From positions 4,004,001-4,068,000 of the forward strand of contig JAQPZY010001670.1 of the NCBI GenBank assembly GCA_029931535.1: DNA of 64,000 nucleotides, read 5' to 3'. The stretch's first letter is position 1. The number at the start of each line of letters is the position of its first letter. Source of the DNA: Margaritifera margaritifera (Eukaryota > Mollusca > Bivalvia > Unionida > Margaritiferidae). Below, piece after piece: positions 1-11,159 of the stretch. The position numbers and the translations under genes are program-made. The notes beneath the pieces are model-generated. The model saw nothing but the letters and a program-made list of their open reading frames with translations, was not told the origin of the DNA and made no database searches.

Positions 1-437
1 TCTTAAGTCTGTTCTTGCAGTCGTAATAGGTGAGTTTTAAGAACACTCTTGAATGAGATCACAGTGTCATTGTGTCTAAGTTCAACAGGCAATTCGTTCC
101 AGATAGCTGGGCCCTGAACTTCGTTTTGATAGTGTGTATAATGAGAATACGAGTGTCGGAAGAGGAACGTAAGTATCTAAATGGCGTGTACACGTGGGTG
201 AGGTCCGATAGGTATTTTGGGCTGGAGACAGTCAACGAAATGTAGATTTTTTGTTTGATTCTGGAGCGAACAGATAAACAGTACAGGATACATAGCAGGG
301 AGGGGGAGGGGAGGAGTGCTTGGTTCTTGGTACTCTAAGGATGATCCGAGCAGCTGTGTTTTGAACTTTTTGAATTTTCTGTAGAAGATACTGAGACGAA
401 CCAGTTAAAAGAGAATTACAATAGTCCAGTCTAGAGT
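1..437 (-). pseudogene. LINE reverse transcriptase C-terminal part
   Basis: The minus strand below 437 encodes the region downstream of the polymerase palm. It begins SRLDYCNSLLTGSSQYLL, followed by KIQKVQNTAARII, a strong signature of the thumb and connection region of CR1/L2-like enzymes. Further on it shows RSRIKQKIY and SPKYLSDL, also usual in this region. The first codons abut the pre-RT block in a different frame, which marks the deletion joint near 435. The end of the protein lies outside the window. Confidence 0.85.
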
Positions 438-1110
438 TTTAAAATATGATGGGAATTCCCAAGATGAGAGAGAAGTATTAATAACATCGGTTAGTGAAGA
501 CAATATTGAATCTAAGCACTCAAGCAGCAGTGATGTCGGAATCGGATCAAGTTCGCATGTCTTTGGGGCACTCTTCATCAGGATCGTACGTAAGAAATTC
601 GTAGAGACAGGCTCAAATGCTGTTAAAGGTTGCCTTTGAAATTCTGTATCACAACTGTGTGGTGATGATGAGTCAATAGAAATTTTGTTGAAAAGCTGTT
701 CTCTAATGGTTTGCACTTTTTCACGGAAGAACTTTGCAAACAGGTCCGGAAGTTCGACCGGGGAGAAGGTTGTTGGAAGTGGTGTACATTTATTCTATGA
801 CATTAGCTTGTTAGTAATATCGAAGAGCTCTTTGTAGCTGGAGCTTTCAGTGATCTTATGACTGAAATAAGTGGATTTCTCTTCATGAACTATGTTTTTG
901 TCATTCTTATTAGCGGCGTCATAGATTTGTTTATGAATAGTAAGACCGGATGAAAGCCAACGCCTTTCAGCCTTACGGTGTTCTCTTTAAGAAGTGCGAA
1001 ACTGATCCATAAGACTACTGTAACGTGGAGAACACTTCTGAATGGATACTGTGCACTTGGTTGTCGGGGCATGTTTGTCAAGCAATAAACGCAAGCACGT
1101 ATCAAGTTGT
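438..1110 (-). pseudogene. LINE linker and pre-reverse-transcriptase region
   Basis: This part joins the endonuclease to the reverse transcriptase. It reads KHAPTTKCTV near 1080, a Lys/Arg-rich block with KAERRW near 960, then FAKFFREKVQTIREQLFNKI near 700-740. The block from 716 to about 438 contains CELDPIPTSLLLECLD and SLSSWEFPSYFK, typical of the segment just before the first polymerase motif in CR1/L2 elements. The frame then jumps straight to C-terminal sequence, showing an internal deletion of the palm. Several frameshifts occur between 750 and 1100. Confidence 0.8.
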
Positions 1111-1322
1111 TATGCTGTAGGAGGTAACAAAGTTGTCAGGTTGCTTGGATGTCATGCATTAGTTGGGTTCTATTTATCATACGTAGGTATCTCTTAGTAG
1201 CAAACAAAGATGGAGGATTAGTTACTGATACGTCAACATGGTATATGATGCAGAGGTGATGCAATGTCATGGGACACCAATGAAAACTGTAGAATATTAT
1301 CATCAGGTCTATGAAGAATCCA

Positions 1323-1905
1323 GTCTAAAATGTGACCATGTTTGTGGGTGGGTTGGCTAACTGACTGTTTGAGGTTGAAAACGTGAATGGAATCTAGGAG
1401 GTTTGATGTGTGTGGGTTTCTAGGACAGTCAAAGTGAAAGTTAAAATCTCCATGAATAACCTATCGAAATTCCATATTCTAGGTGGTTAGGAAACTGTTA
1501 AAAAAAGAAAGATTTAGTCAACTTGTTTTTTAAATTAGGATGAGGGCGGTAGAGGCATAAAAAATGCATCGACCTTTGTTCCATTGTGAGGGTGGCTTGG
1601 ACCAGTTCAAACGATGTGTTGTCGAAATTGAAGGTTGCAGCGTAATTAAGACGGTGGAGTATGGATGACAGCAATTCCACCTCCGCGGGAGTGGCGGCGG
1701 ATAGACTTGATGGAGCTACCGGGGCGTGTTAGATCAGCTCATTTTGGCTCATCGCCTGATGTTTTTAGCTATGTTTCTGTCAAGAAAAAGTTGTCGATAT
1801 CCTGGCCATTGATAAAGTTGACTATTTCTGTGCGATTTTCCGGCGGTCCAACTGATTGGGCGTTGAATAATGCCATGCACAGTGGTTGTTCAGAATTAAA
1901 GGTTG
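1323..1905 (-). pseudogene. LINE AP endonuclease domain, degenerate
   Basis: This is the N-terminal nicking endonuclease of the LINE, which would cut target DNA to prime reverse transcription. In minus-strand order the frame shows LCMALFNAQSVGPPENRTEI, then FLTET followed by a stop where the family has tryptophan, then a stretch ending in LCLYRPHP, and finally HGDFNFHFD, which carries the conserved Asp and Asn of the fold, and LDWILHRPDD. Moving between these blocks requires frame changes, and one TAG replaces a conserved Trp codon. The order and spacing fit the family well. No ORF1 or 5' UTR could be recognised upstream of about 1925, so the copy is probably 5' truncated. Confidence 0.8.
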
Positions 1906-1925
1906 ATGATTGAAGAGGAATTTGA

Positions 1926-2370
1926 ATATTAAATTGTTCAAATTAACGGTCGAGTTTTCATATCGCTGTGAATGAAAGGGCAAAAGGGAGATAACTTGAA
2001 TTTTTCTTCATGTTCTACTCTGGCCGGCTTTGAGACAACGTTTCTTTTTTCGCTGCCGTTTACATTTAAGTGAAGAAGAATGTAGTCCAAGGTCGTTTAG
2101 TCTAGTGCACAATGTAGTATGGAGCGCTGAGGAGTGGTTATTTAATGCCATTAATGAGGGTCCATCATTGCATAAATGGGTGCACTGGCCGGTATCACGT
2201 GATTGCGGTATGTTCAACAACAAAGGCGATTGTAGCAATGGGACAAGACAACTGAGAAAAATCTAATTGTTCTCGTTTCCAAAAGAAATAGATGGAGAAA
2301 AACATTCCAACTGAATAGCCAATGCATGATGAACACAATAACGTAGACGAAGACAGTCAACGTACACATA
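1926..2370. other. No gene seen
   Basis: Short frames on both strands overlap each other and resemble nothing recognisable. The stretch may hold the 5' remainder of the LINE or flanking DNA. Confidence 0.4.
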
Positions 2371-2374
2371 TATC

Positions 2375-2690
2375 ATTAAAAAAAGCACACAAATCTGGAG
2401 CAGCTGCCTCAAGCCTGTTAAGCGATGGCGTCGATCTTGTCCGAAAACATATATCATCCAACTAGTATTTGGATATGCATGGAATTTAAGGCGTGTTCTT
2501 TTTCCCGATACAATTCCACTTCATATTATCACGCATCCACCTGTTGGATCCAGGTATAACACTTTCCAATCTGGTGTATATCTGTAACCTGCTATCTTAG
2601 CCTCTATATATCTGAAATTTTGTCAGAGGAATCCGGAGTGACTGTGAACTAAGATGAGAGTTAATTACTGTAACAGAATGAAACCGGTTA
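2375..2690 (+). repeat. Dispersed repeat, copy A
   Basis: Several blocks recur in the same order and orientation in the 4075-4680 copy: AAATCTGGAGCAGCTG at 2391, TCATATTATCACGCATC at about 2523, GGATCCAGG at 2549, and GGAATCCGGAGTGA at about 2628 followed by GAGAGTTAATTACTG. The similarity is interrupted, which suggests two diverged copies of one short interspersed element. Confidence 0.6.
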
Positions 2691-2869
2691 GTATTGGATC
2701 TAGCGAAGGCACATAATAAGATGAGATGTTTAATTTATAATACAAATTAATGATAATTTAATCTCTGACATGCTAACTCACACCCTTTCTTCTATTTCTC
2801 ACAAATTAATCTAAAACGAATAAAAACCCTGCCCGATACATACACACCAAGTTCGGATATAACAAAAGG

Positions 2870-3180
2870 ATATCGTTCTTCAAGAGATACGATCTGTGCA
2901 TGGTTCATCAACAAATATCATAAATTGCATCATTCGTCAAGGGATACCATCAATGCATGAATTTAACAACAGATACGATTGATGTGCGGATTTATCAACA
3001 AATGTGATTAATATATGGATTTGTCAAAAGAAATGGCTAATGTATGCGTTTATCACCAGATATAATTAATGTATTGTTGATCAACAAGTATGATAGTGCA
3101 TTAGATTGTCATACGTATAATGACACGAAATTTTAGGTGGAAAACCTAATATATTGTCCATCAACAGATGTTATCTCATG
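2870..3180 (+). repeat. Degenerate tandem repeat, about 30-bp unit
   Basis: About eight imperfect units follow one another. Each has a core like TTATCAACAGATA followed by an ATTAATGTATGG-like block (for example at 2908, 2966, 2993 and 3050). The units are strongly diverged, so the array is old. Confidence 0.55.
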
Positions 3181-4070
3181 ACATCTGGACGACCATCATC
3201 AATACTCCCAATCCACCGTTCCCGATGAATGGTTGAGGAATTATCTCGGGTAGTAAACTCCTACCGGCCTGCTGAAGGAACCCTCAGGGATCTCCCTATC
3301 CCGCAAAACCCGTTGGTCCAGAACCTTTGGCCTCTCGCACTGAGTCGACCAGTATTATTCGTTGAACCAACGTCACTGAAATTACCATTAAACAACCCCA
3401 TGGAGTTCAAAGACTCCCCGTAACAACTAAAAATACAGTAACTGAGCCGTGTAATACATGAGACACAGCTAAAAATGTGCCTAAGTACGAGTACAGCGAT
3501 ATACGTTATGCATTCGTGCACATGAACTGACTTTGTTACAAATTGAACCCTTCTTTCAATACAACGACTATACGAGATTATTAATATAATAACCACGTCC
3601 GTACATGAATCTGTCCACAGTTAGAATATTCGCAATGTATTATAGAAACTCGAACGTTTCTCATCGTATAATGTGTACAATATATAATTTAATTTAACTT
3701 ATCTGTTCAGCTATAAAATGTCTAACCTGAAGTAGATTATATTCTATGGCGTTATGTGACATAGGTCTGAATTTCAAGAACATTTACAATAAATTTCTAA
3801 ACATTCAATATAGAAATTATTTTCCCGATTAGAACCGAATAAAATTTTATATATTCACACACATCTACAGCTGAAACTCCCTAACAAGGCTCCTATGCAT
3901 TGTGACGATATAGAGAAAATGAACACTAGACATACTACGAATTGTGGTCAAATCAACTGCCGGAGAACACGTGGAATACGAAATCCCCACTGCCGGCGCT
4001 TTGTGCGTGCAGCAGTTAAGTGAACATAAATTGTTATTTCGATATCGCCAAGACTAAAACCGTACATCAT
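3181..4070. other. No gene recognised
   Basis: A somewhat GC-richer block at about 3210-3430 gives open frames of 64 codons (plus) and 111 codons (minus, 3261-3596). Neither resembles a known family and they overlap each other. The rest is AT-rich unassigned DNA. Confidence 0.35.
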
Positions 4071-4074
4071 GGGT

Positions 4075-4680
4075 ATGGTTTTAGCACAAAAATCTGGAGC
4101 AGCTGTTGCCCTATAAGCGGCAACGAAACCCTATATACATTTATGTTCAGATACAATACAAAAAGTATTTTCGTGCACACAATTTCGTGACAATTACTTT
4201 GTTTTGCAAGTGTGTCTGATACGCATGAATGCATATATACACGACTATTTTCCATTCTTTATTAGGATGTGCTCTTAATCAAGATGGTATGGGGGTTGGT
4301 GCGTGCTATGTGTGCCGTAACCGGCGGACTAGGGTTCGAATCTCAGTAGAGGACGATTTTACCGATTCTTTAACATTTATGATAATATTCTTTCTCCGTA
4401 AACAATTTCCGTTCATATTATCACGCATCATCCTGTAGGATCCAGGGATAGCACTTCCACTTTGTCTGGTTTATATTTGTAACTTTCTCTATCAACATAT
4501 ATACACCTTGATTTCTGTCAGTGGAATCCGGAGTGATTGCGTACTAAGGTAAGAGTTAATTACTGCGTCGGCATGCAAGTGTGTCTGCTACGCATGAATG
4601 CCTATATCCACCACTATGTTCCAATCTTTATTGGAAATGTGAGCTTAGTTGAGACGGTACGGAGTTTCATGCGTACAGGC
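4075..4680 (+). repeat. tRNA-like SINE region with internal duplication, copy B
   Basis: This region shares ordered blocks with copy A at 2375-2690. It also has a tRNA-like head at about 4265-4350 whose B-box reads GGTTCGAATCTC at about 4327, preceded by GTAACCGGCGGACTA. A block starting GCAAGTGTGTCTG at 4207 with CGCATGAATGC recurs at 4575 with the same following sequence, so part of the unit is duplicated about 368 bp apart. The B-box and the two partial copies support a SINE family; the A-box is weak. Confidence 0.55.
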
Positions 4681-4743
4681 AAGACGATGAGTGCTGTTAC
4701 CAATCTCTCTGTCTGTCTGTCTGTATGTATGTCTCACTCTCTC

Positions 4744-4779
4744 TATATATATATATATATCTTTATGCATATATATATG

Positions 4780-4852
<73 letters not shown>
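4744..4852. repeat. (TA)n microsatellite
   Basis: Alternating TA, interrupted by short CTTTATGCA and GTATATATATAC segments near the left end and uninterrupted on the right. Confidence 0.98.
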
Positions 4853-4854
<2 letters not shown>

Positions 4855-5117
4855 CAACACTATTCATAATCCGTTCATAATCGAGGAGAAACGATATACT
4901 GTATTTACTTGGCATGCTTAGTATATATCTTTTTTTATTTTGTTTTAGATCGATAAACTTAAAGGAAACATATCAAGAAAAACAACAAATCTATTTATTT
5001 GTCTTTTATTAGGTTTAAATTTACTTTATGACAATTTAAACCAGTGCGAACTGCAGTATACTTTATATCCGGAAAGTCAAGAAAAAAGTGGATAACTCGC
5101 TTTCTCGCAATGATAGA

Positions 5118-5645
5118 AGTAGGTAACATGTCGCTTTTGGCACAATTTATAGAAACGGCTGTTTGTATTTGAAGCGTTTCATTTTTTTAAACATTTTTAT
5201 CCATTTCTTAAATTAATTTAAACCTTTGACATTATTTTCTTTTTAAAACCCACCTTACACTGGCCCATGAAAATTGGTTTATAAAATTTAATAAATTTAT
5301 TTTTGAAACCTTTGTATATGTTTCATGAATGTGAAAACTCATGAAGGGTGAGCGGGGCCGGTCTTTCGTTTTTCATAAATTTATTTTTACTTTTTTTTTT
5401 TCCTTTTAAGCCGTTAAATATTTTTTGATAAATATGAAAACACCCGAGGAGGGAGGAAGTGGGGGCTTTCGTTTTTCTGTAAATTGTTTTTAAACCTTTT
5501 AATATTAGTTTTGTTTCAAACCAGTCTTTCACTGGGTTCATGAAAATTCGTTTATATATTTTAAACATTTTTATCCATTTTTTGTATTTTATACAACCGT
5601 TTTATATTATTTTTCCCCATTGATTCATAAAAATTGGATTGATTT
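5118..5645. repeat. P1 left terminal inverted region with sub-repeats
   Basis: The outer 60 bp match the right end in inverted orientation (GTGCCAAAA, CGACAT and the GAAACRCTTC block when read as reverse complement). The inner part is built of AT-rich sub-repeats, each with a CATGAAAATTGGTTTATA-like core at about 5266, 5538 and 5621. The same core appears inverted in the right terminal region. Internally repeated terminal repeats are known for Polintons. Confidence 0.75.
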
Positions 5646-5800
5646 GGCTATGACCTTTTATTGTTGGTCATCATAAAATGATATATTTTAAATTTTATAG
5701 AGGCCAAAAGAATATTGATTTACACCATCAGTATTAAATTTTGTTCTTCTAATGAGCTTAAACTTGTTTTATTTTGTATCATAAACACCAATCTTACTTT

Positions 5801-7376
5801 TTATGATCTTATTGAATGCATTGCACTTGTTAATTCATTTCTATGTGTTAAATTTGATTTTACTGCACTGTAAGTTACACATTTTGCTCTTTTAATAATA
5901 ATATTATTATTATTTAAAAATACAATTGAATACATTATTGCTTTTAAACCTATACATTCAATAATCATTTTACCATATGCCTCATCTTTAAATTTACCAG
6001 ATACATTAAAGATGTTTGTACTCCTTAGAAAATGATCATTTGGATATTCAGCTGCATCATAAATATGTATATGTTTTTTTATATCTTCATATACATTCTC
6101 TGTAAATATTTCCAGTGTTAATTGGTCTGTATTATTATATAACAATTTCATTTTGTCACCAGATTTACTTTTAAATGATTATAATAAAAGTTATATATTA
6201 ATAAATTTAATAGATCAAGTATAACACTCAGTGTAAATAAGTTTACTTATCATTATTTTTGTTTTATTATATTTACACCAACAAAATCTTCATTGAATAT
6301 TTTTCATGCTGAAAATGATGGCTTGCTGAATAATTTTCTAATTCTAAATGTTTCCTCTGTTCCTCATATCTGCACATCTACTCTATTTCTTGCATTTTCC
6401 ATTGTCTTTCCCAAAACTGCTTTTTTCATTAGTTTACATAAATTAGATTCATAATCATTACCTTGTTGTTTTGCTACACTTCTTAGCTTTATATTATAAA
6501 TAATTTATGATTTCATCCATGGTTTGTGTTTGAAATTTATTATTCTGTGAACTGGTGCAATTTGTACTCCTAGCTGCACATATAATTTTAATATTCTATA
6601 ATGCAGAACATTCTTTTATTCATTAGATAAGGTACTAGTTGTTTACCCTACAAATGTCTTGTTTACCTACACAACTCTTTTGATAGTCTGATAACCAATC
6701 ATACTTTACATTGAAAGCTTCATGTGCTAGTGGATAATGATTATGTCCATCATGTATTTCTTTGGGATAACTTAGATCAACTTCTGAAACGTGTCCTGTA
6801 GGGTTATCATCATCAGTATTTAATATTTCATCAATGTTTATTTTTTCTGGATGCATCCATTTGAACCTTTTATAGGGAAGAGGTTCTATCATTGAATGGG
6901 AATATAATGCATTTACAGCCAGGTATAAAATATAAGAAGATGGTTTTGTTTTATCATATTCTGGCATCTATTTAGTATTGGCTTTTGCATGTCTTTTTCC
7001 TCCAACCATTGATATACTACCTCATATTTATTTTTGAAAAAAGAAATGCTTATCAATATCAAAAAGACGTTCAAGGTTTGTTCCTGTATTATATCTCAAT
7101 AAACAATCAAATGATAATGATGCACTGCTTATATAATAACATATATCAAGCTTCTATTATTTTATCATAACTTCTGTAAAACGCGGGAAGATATCAGCAA
7201 GAATTATACATCAGTTTCTAAATATAAATCGTGATAATCTCCTAAATGTTTGAAGCCAATATTTTTCCAAACCAATTTACCATGCGCATAATAATTATCA
7301 TATATATTTTCATATTTTAGGTTTGAAAAAATCTTTTCTCTCAGGTAATTTTGTTTTCTAAAATTTTTCAAAGCTG

Positions 7377-7460
<84 letters not shown>

Positions 7461-8335
7461 TAAATACTCTTTATTCAAAATAATGAAAAATCATATTGTT
7501 TTTTTGTATTGCAAACATTTTGGTTATCTAAAAATCATCATCTTTCAAAGTTTTGCTTATATTGTCATGTACAACCAAAATAAGCTGCATATCATCAATG
7601 AATTTAAGCTGTCCAATGCAAAGAGTAATATATTGTTCCATATTATTAGCTATGCATTTAATTATTTTTGTGTGAAGTTTTTGCATTTTCAGTCATGATA
7701 AGATGTATATCACATGCACGTAAATTATAGAAATAATTGGAAGTTTTGTTTTATACGAAATAATTTGTAATTTTAAATTTCATTTGTTGTGTGCTGCTCC
7801 TAGATATTTTCCATTTATGTGACAATGATTTCTTACTTTACCAGTATTTAATTCTTTTTCACATATATAACAATGTGTTTCAGATTGATATTGTTTTTTA
7901 TCCGCTTCACTCGTTATTATTTTTGTTGTTTGTTTGAAAAACGTATTTATGGTTTCTGTTGTATGTTCAAGATTTTCATAAACTTTTCAATAACATTTTG
8001 ACCTCTATATTTTTATACACACTGTTTCTTCATCAGTTCGAACTAATATATAACAAAAAGAGCATGGTATATGTTTTGCAATTATTTTGTTTTATTACCT
8101 GCATTTTCTTTTTCATGTTGTTTATGAGCTTCGAAACAAGCATATATTACAAACGGAACAGATACCTGGTTGTGATAATTAAAAAAAAAAAGTAAATTAT
8201 GTTCTTCATCAGGACATACCACTTTTTGACCTGCTTCATTAATTCCTTTGCAATTTTTGATGTGAGTATCTAGTAAAAGCAACTTATCTCGAAACCAATA
8301 AAGCTGACTATTTTCATTCACTCTATTCTGTGCAG
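5801..8335 (-). pseudogene. P1 protein-primed DNA polymerase B
   Basis: The replicative polymerase of P1, read from 8335 downwards. The exonuclease motif region reads VPFVIYACFEA near 8140, with Cys where family B enzymes have the catalytic Asp. Next come a Cys/His segment CYICEKEL and NHCHINGKYLGAAHNK near 7800-7880, ANNMEQYITLCIGQLKFIDD near 7600, motif A-like YLAVNALY near 6920 (Asp lost), KKAVLGKTMENARNRVDV near 6410 and motif C-like NTDQL near 6125 (expected DTDS). The C-terminal block has RAKCVTYSAVKSNLTH. A TA microsatellite at 7377-7457 and many stops break the gene. Loss of catalytic residues in all three motifs shows it is inactive. Its length and motif style match Polinton polymerases and differ from the P2 polymerase. 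Confidence 0.88.
7377..7457. repeat. (TA)n microsatellite inside the P1 polymerase
   Basis: About 40 TA units expanded within the decayed polymerase coding region, after the element lost function. Confidence 0.97.
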
Positions 8336-8622
8336 TGTAATCTTGGGATTGATGCTGGCAACGTTTAATACGGTTGTGAAGGTGCTAATAGACGTAAGTC
8401 AGGTAAATAAAAAAAACTAATGGTTTATCTTAGACATTTAAATATATTAAAGAACTACCGGATGAATGTAATAGACCCGATTTTAAAATTAAGAATGCGG
8501 AAGACATGGTGATAGCTAAGAAGATACCAAAAAAAAGTAAAATAAACAAACTGTATGCGTGATGCTTGAAGCATAAATATGACAAAGGGACCAAAGTATT
8601 TGCATATGAAAAAATATAAATC
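8336..8622 (+). other. Short coding-like remnant between polymerase and integrase
   Basis: A plus-strand frame at about 8450-8560 reads ELPDECNRPDFKIKNAEDMV and continues with a Lys-rich tail to a stop. It has no recognisable family. It lies opposite to the flanking genes and could be a remnant of a small gene or chance. No homologue is claimed. Confidence 0.3.
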
Positions 8623-8850
8623 CTAACGTTTGTTTAATAAATTTTGTATATCTTTCAAAGGTAATCCAAAATTAAATTGTTGACGATACCCCTTCCGTTT
8701 GACAAACTTTTGTTTCCTTTTAAAATAACGTTTTAATATTGTTTCCAATTCTAAACATCTCTTGCTTTGCTTTCTGTAATTCAGATTCATAAAGTATTCC
8801 ATCAATTTTTTTTTAACCTTTTAAATCTTCTATTTCATAAACAATAGAGT
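8623..8850 (-). pseudogene. Small Lys/Arg-rich reading frame
   Basis: A 60-codon frame on the minus strand, rich in Lys and Arg (KRYFKRKQKFVKRKGYRQQ), lies between the integrase C-terminus and the polymerase. It may be the basic tail of the integrase gene or a separate small nucleic-acid-binding protein. The end reads LPLKDIQNLLNKR. No family was recognised. Confidence 0.4.
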
Positions 8851-8859
8851 TAGTATATC

Positions 8860-9575
8860 TGATATTTGTACTTTACAAAAATTGTTTAGTCCAATTTGGA
8901 GTATATTTCTTCTCACATTTATACTTTTTCCTTAGATATTCTGACCATATCACCTTTTTGAATTTTGGCTTTTTTAGTTTAAAATATAATCGCCAGATAG
9001 TTTCGTATAAACAGTTTTCTGGCCTGTATATGTGTCATTTAATAATATTGTGTCTCGTATTATTATATTTATCTATCATTTTTGATTAAATGTCTAAATA
9101 TTTATTTTGTGCTGTTTGCCGTAAAATACTTCCAGAATATATATTTTAAGAGTTTTATTAAAATGGTCAATAACCACAGCCTTTCCATTATTTAACATAT
9201 GATACAATTCAATATTATTATCATTCAACCATTTCTTTAAACGCTTTTTTTTTTATCAAATTCTGTTCTATGGTTAATCCAACGTTCTGGTTTTCTTGTG
9301 GGTTTTTTATTATAATAATTTCTTCAAACGAAACATCTTATTTCCAGTGTTATTCTGAAGTGGTATTCCCAATGTCTATTTACAAAATGGATCAATGACT
9401 GTTAGTAAAAATATACTTTTTATTACGCTTATGCAATTGCTGCATGTCAACCAAATCGGCTAACCATATCGAATCTATTTTATCTGTTATTACTCGGCGT
9501 TGAGTGAACTTTCTTATTATGAGCTTATGTAATTCTTCATCAAGTTCAGTCGTCCACTTCAAAGCCTTGTTCTGT
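8860..9575 (-). pseudogene. P1 retroviral-type integrase
   Basis: The DDE recombinase that would insert the element. From the N-terminal side the minus strand reads ELHKLIIRKFTQRRVI, then SIWLADLVDMQQLHKRNKKY near 9440, which holds the first catalytic Asp in ADLVDM. It then shows NNGKAVVIDHFNKTLK near 9165, where the family normally carries the catalytic Glu just before GKA; here Asn stands in that place. The C-terminal DNA-binding part reads KIQKGDMVRISKEK and YTPNWTKQ near 8900. Stops and frameshifts lie between blocks. Order and spacing match Polinton integrases. The gene lies directly downstream of the phospholipase-like domain in the same frame. Confidence 0.85.
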
Positions 9576-9599
9576 TTTTATTTGCCTAAATCTAACTTA

Positions 9600-9838
9600 T
9601 GCTTAAGCTTTGCGATTGGTTTGATAAATTTTTTTTTCGTTGCTTTTCCAGGTATTGTTTTATCTCGATGCCTATCTAGTTGATAAATCATTACTTTATC
9701 ACATTGTTATTTAGAGGTAATACTACTATGAAAGTAATCATGTTTTTCACATATTGCATCTAATGTATTAACTGGGGGTTCATTATTTAAGGAATTTCCG
9801 GGTCCACAATATCGGTAACCTGGTAATGTTAAACTTTG
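9600..9838 (-). pseudogene. Phospholipase A2-like domain upstream of integrase
   Basis: The minus strand from 9838 reads LPGYRYCGPGN, then PVNTLDAICEKHDYFH. The first block has the glycine-rich calcium-binding loop (YCGPGN) and the second has the His-Asp catalytic pair (HDYF) after a conserved Leu-Asp and Cys, the arrangement known from the short phospholipase A2 domains of parvovirus VP1 and some adintovirus/Polinton proteins. Two in-frame stops follow, after ITSK and after DLGK, and the same frame then runs into the integrase. In related viruses this activity helps the particle leave endosomes; the role here is inferred. A short basic linker (KATKKKF) separates it from the integrase. Confidence 0.72.
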
Positions 9839-9844
9839 TTGTGG

Positions 9845-10330
9845 TCATAAATATACAAGTTTTTCAAGTATATCTATTTTACCACCTGTTGTTTCTAATG
9901 ACAACAAGTCTGTTTTTCCTCTTTCACATACTCCTTTCATACTTTTTGTTGTAATCATTGTTTGACTAAAAGCCACATAATCTGTATCAGTTTGATTTGG
10001 TACTTCAAACAGTATTCCAAACCTGATGATGGCAGTATATATCATAATGCTGTAAATGTCTTTGGAGCAAGCGCTTTTACAAAAGGTGTAATATCGGGAA
10101 AGATAGAACCACCTTGTTTAAGCATATTTCTTTTTTTGTCATTTTATATTAAAAATCATAATTGCAGTCATACATTTCCGCAATTGTGTTTTAATCAGAA
10201 TAACTTTATCATGGCTACCTTTTATTTTATTCACTTTTAATATTATTGTTATTGATTGAACTTTGAAATAAGCATTTTTTAATATTTCTTTTTGTTGACT
10301 TGATAATAATCATATATGAAATTTGGTATA
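9845..10330 (-). pseudogene. Unassigned P1 segment between capsid and phospholipase domain
   Basis: A 66-codon minus-strand frame (9845-10045) reads FEVPNQTDTDYVAFSQTMIT and then a block rich in Lys and Gly. No family is recognised. It could be the end of the capsid gene above or the N-terminal part of the phospholipase-bearing protein. The stretch 10050-10330 is heavily broken by stops. Confidence 0.4.
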
Positions 10331-11150
10331 GCTCATTAGAATATATGGTTACACAATCACATTCATCTTACCATTTGTTCCATTTAATGTTAGGAAACAA
10401 TGATAATCAGGCGCTGTGTCATCTGGGTACTCAAATCTACCACCTAACTGCCATGTAACCGCAATATCACTGGTACTCAAAACAAGTTTTCATCATGCAT
10501 GCTAACATCAAAATAAAATAAGGAAAACTCGAAAATATTTATAATTGTGCCAGTGTCAGTGTCTGTGCATTTATTTATAGCCTCTTGATGCATCATATAG
10601 GCTCTTGGATAATTTGTATTTCTTTCTCTAAAATTCCATTTTAATGTCCGCATAGGATATTGAACACTATTAATTCGTTTAAAAAGTCGTCTTCAATTTA
10701 CATTATGAAATATAATTTTGTTTTCATTTTGGCTAGCACTTCTGATTGTACTTTGTGATTCTATAAACACGTGTCTTGCACCTTGTTTTGGTGCATGTAT
10801 GGTGATTCTCCGTGTTTGATTTAATTTATTAGCGTTATATTATTGTCAAAATACTTTCATCTGTTCCCAATACATTTTTTTGATATAGACAGCAACTAAT
10901 TTTGTTTCAATATCACGAGACATTGACAGCGACAATTCTGGTTTAGGCATCCATACACTAATATGTTCAGTGTTATATTTACCTCGATCAGCAAGTGCAG
11001 CTGCTTTCATAATATATTGCACAGGTTGATTTCTATCTGAAATTATGGAGTGTTTGACACCACGGAATACGATATTTATATCACGACATACACCAAATAT
11101 ACTAGAAAATGATAAGATGAACGACACATGTTTGTAGCCAGTAGTGAGAA
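10331..11150 (-). pseudogene. P1 major capsid protein, double-jelly-roll type, C-terminal part
   Basis: Minus-strand frames in this block read ISVWMPKPELSLSM near 11000, ARHVFIESQSTIRSASQNEN near 10770, RLFKRINSVQYP near 10690, RAYMMHQEAI near 10600, and NIFEFSLFYFDVSMHDENL near 10510, followed by EYPDDTAPDYHCFLTLNG near 10410. The blocks occur in the order seen in a widespread group of Polinton capsid proteins. In particular a WxMP-type motif is followed by an NSVQYP-type turn and a FDVS-x-DE motif. Frameshifts separate the blocks. The assignment is from motif order only. Confidence 0.6.
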
Positions 11151-11159
11151 GCTGTCGTC

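Larger units (their letters stand above)
1..1925 (-). mobile_element. CR1/L2-type LINE fragment, internally deleted
   Basis: A non-LTR retrotransposon lies on the minus strand and runs off the left edge of the window. Reading from about 1925 down to 1, one meets an AP-type endonuclease, a linker, the region just before the reverse transcriptase, and then the far C-terminal part of the reverse transcriptase. The catalytic palm, which the family has between the last two, is missing, so the copy is dead. Stops and frameshifts interrupt every domain. Assignment to the CR1/L2 group rests on the endonuclease style and on the C-terminal motif LDYCNSLLTG; a related clade is possible. No 3' tail or target duplication is visible because the copy continues outside the window. 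Confidence 0.85.

Noticed and set aside
3261..3596. 111-codon minus-strand frame in a GC-richer block
   Set aside because: No family resemblance; overlaps an equally plausible plus-strand frame.
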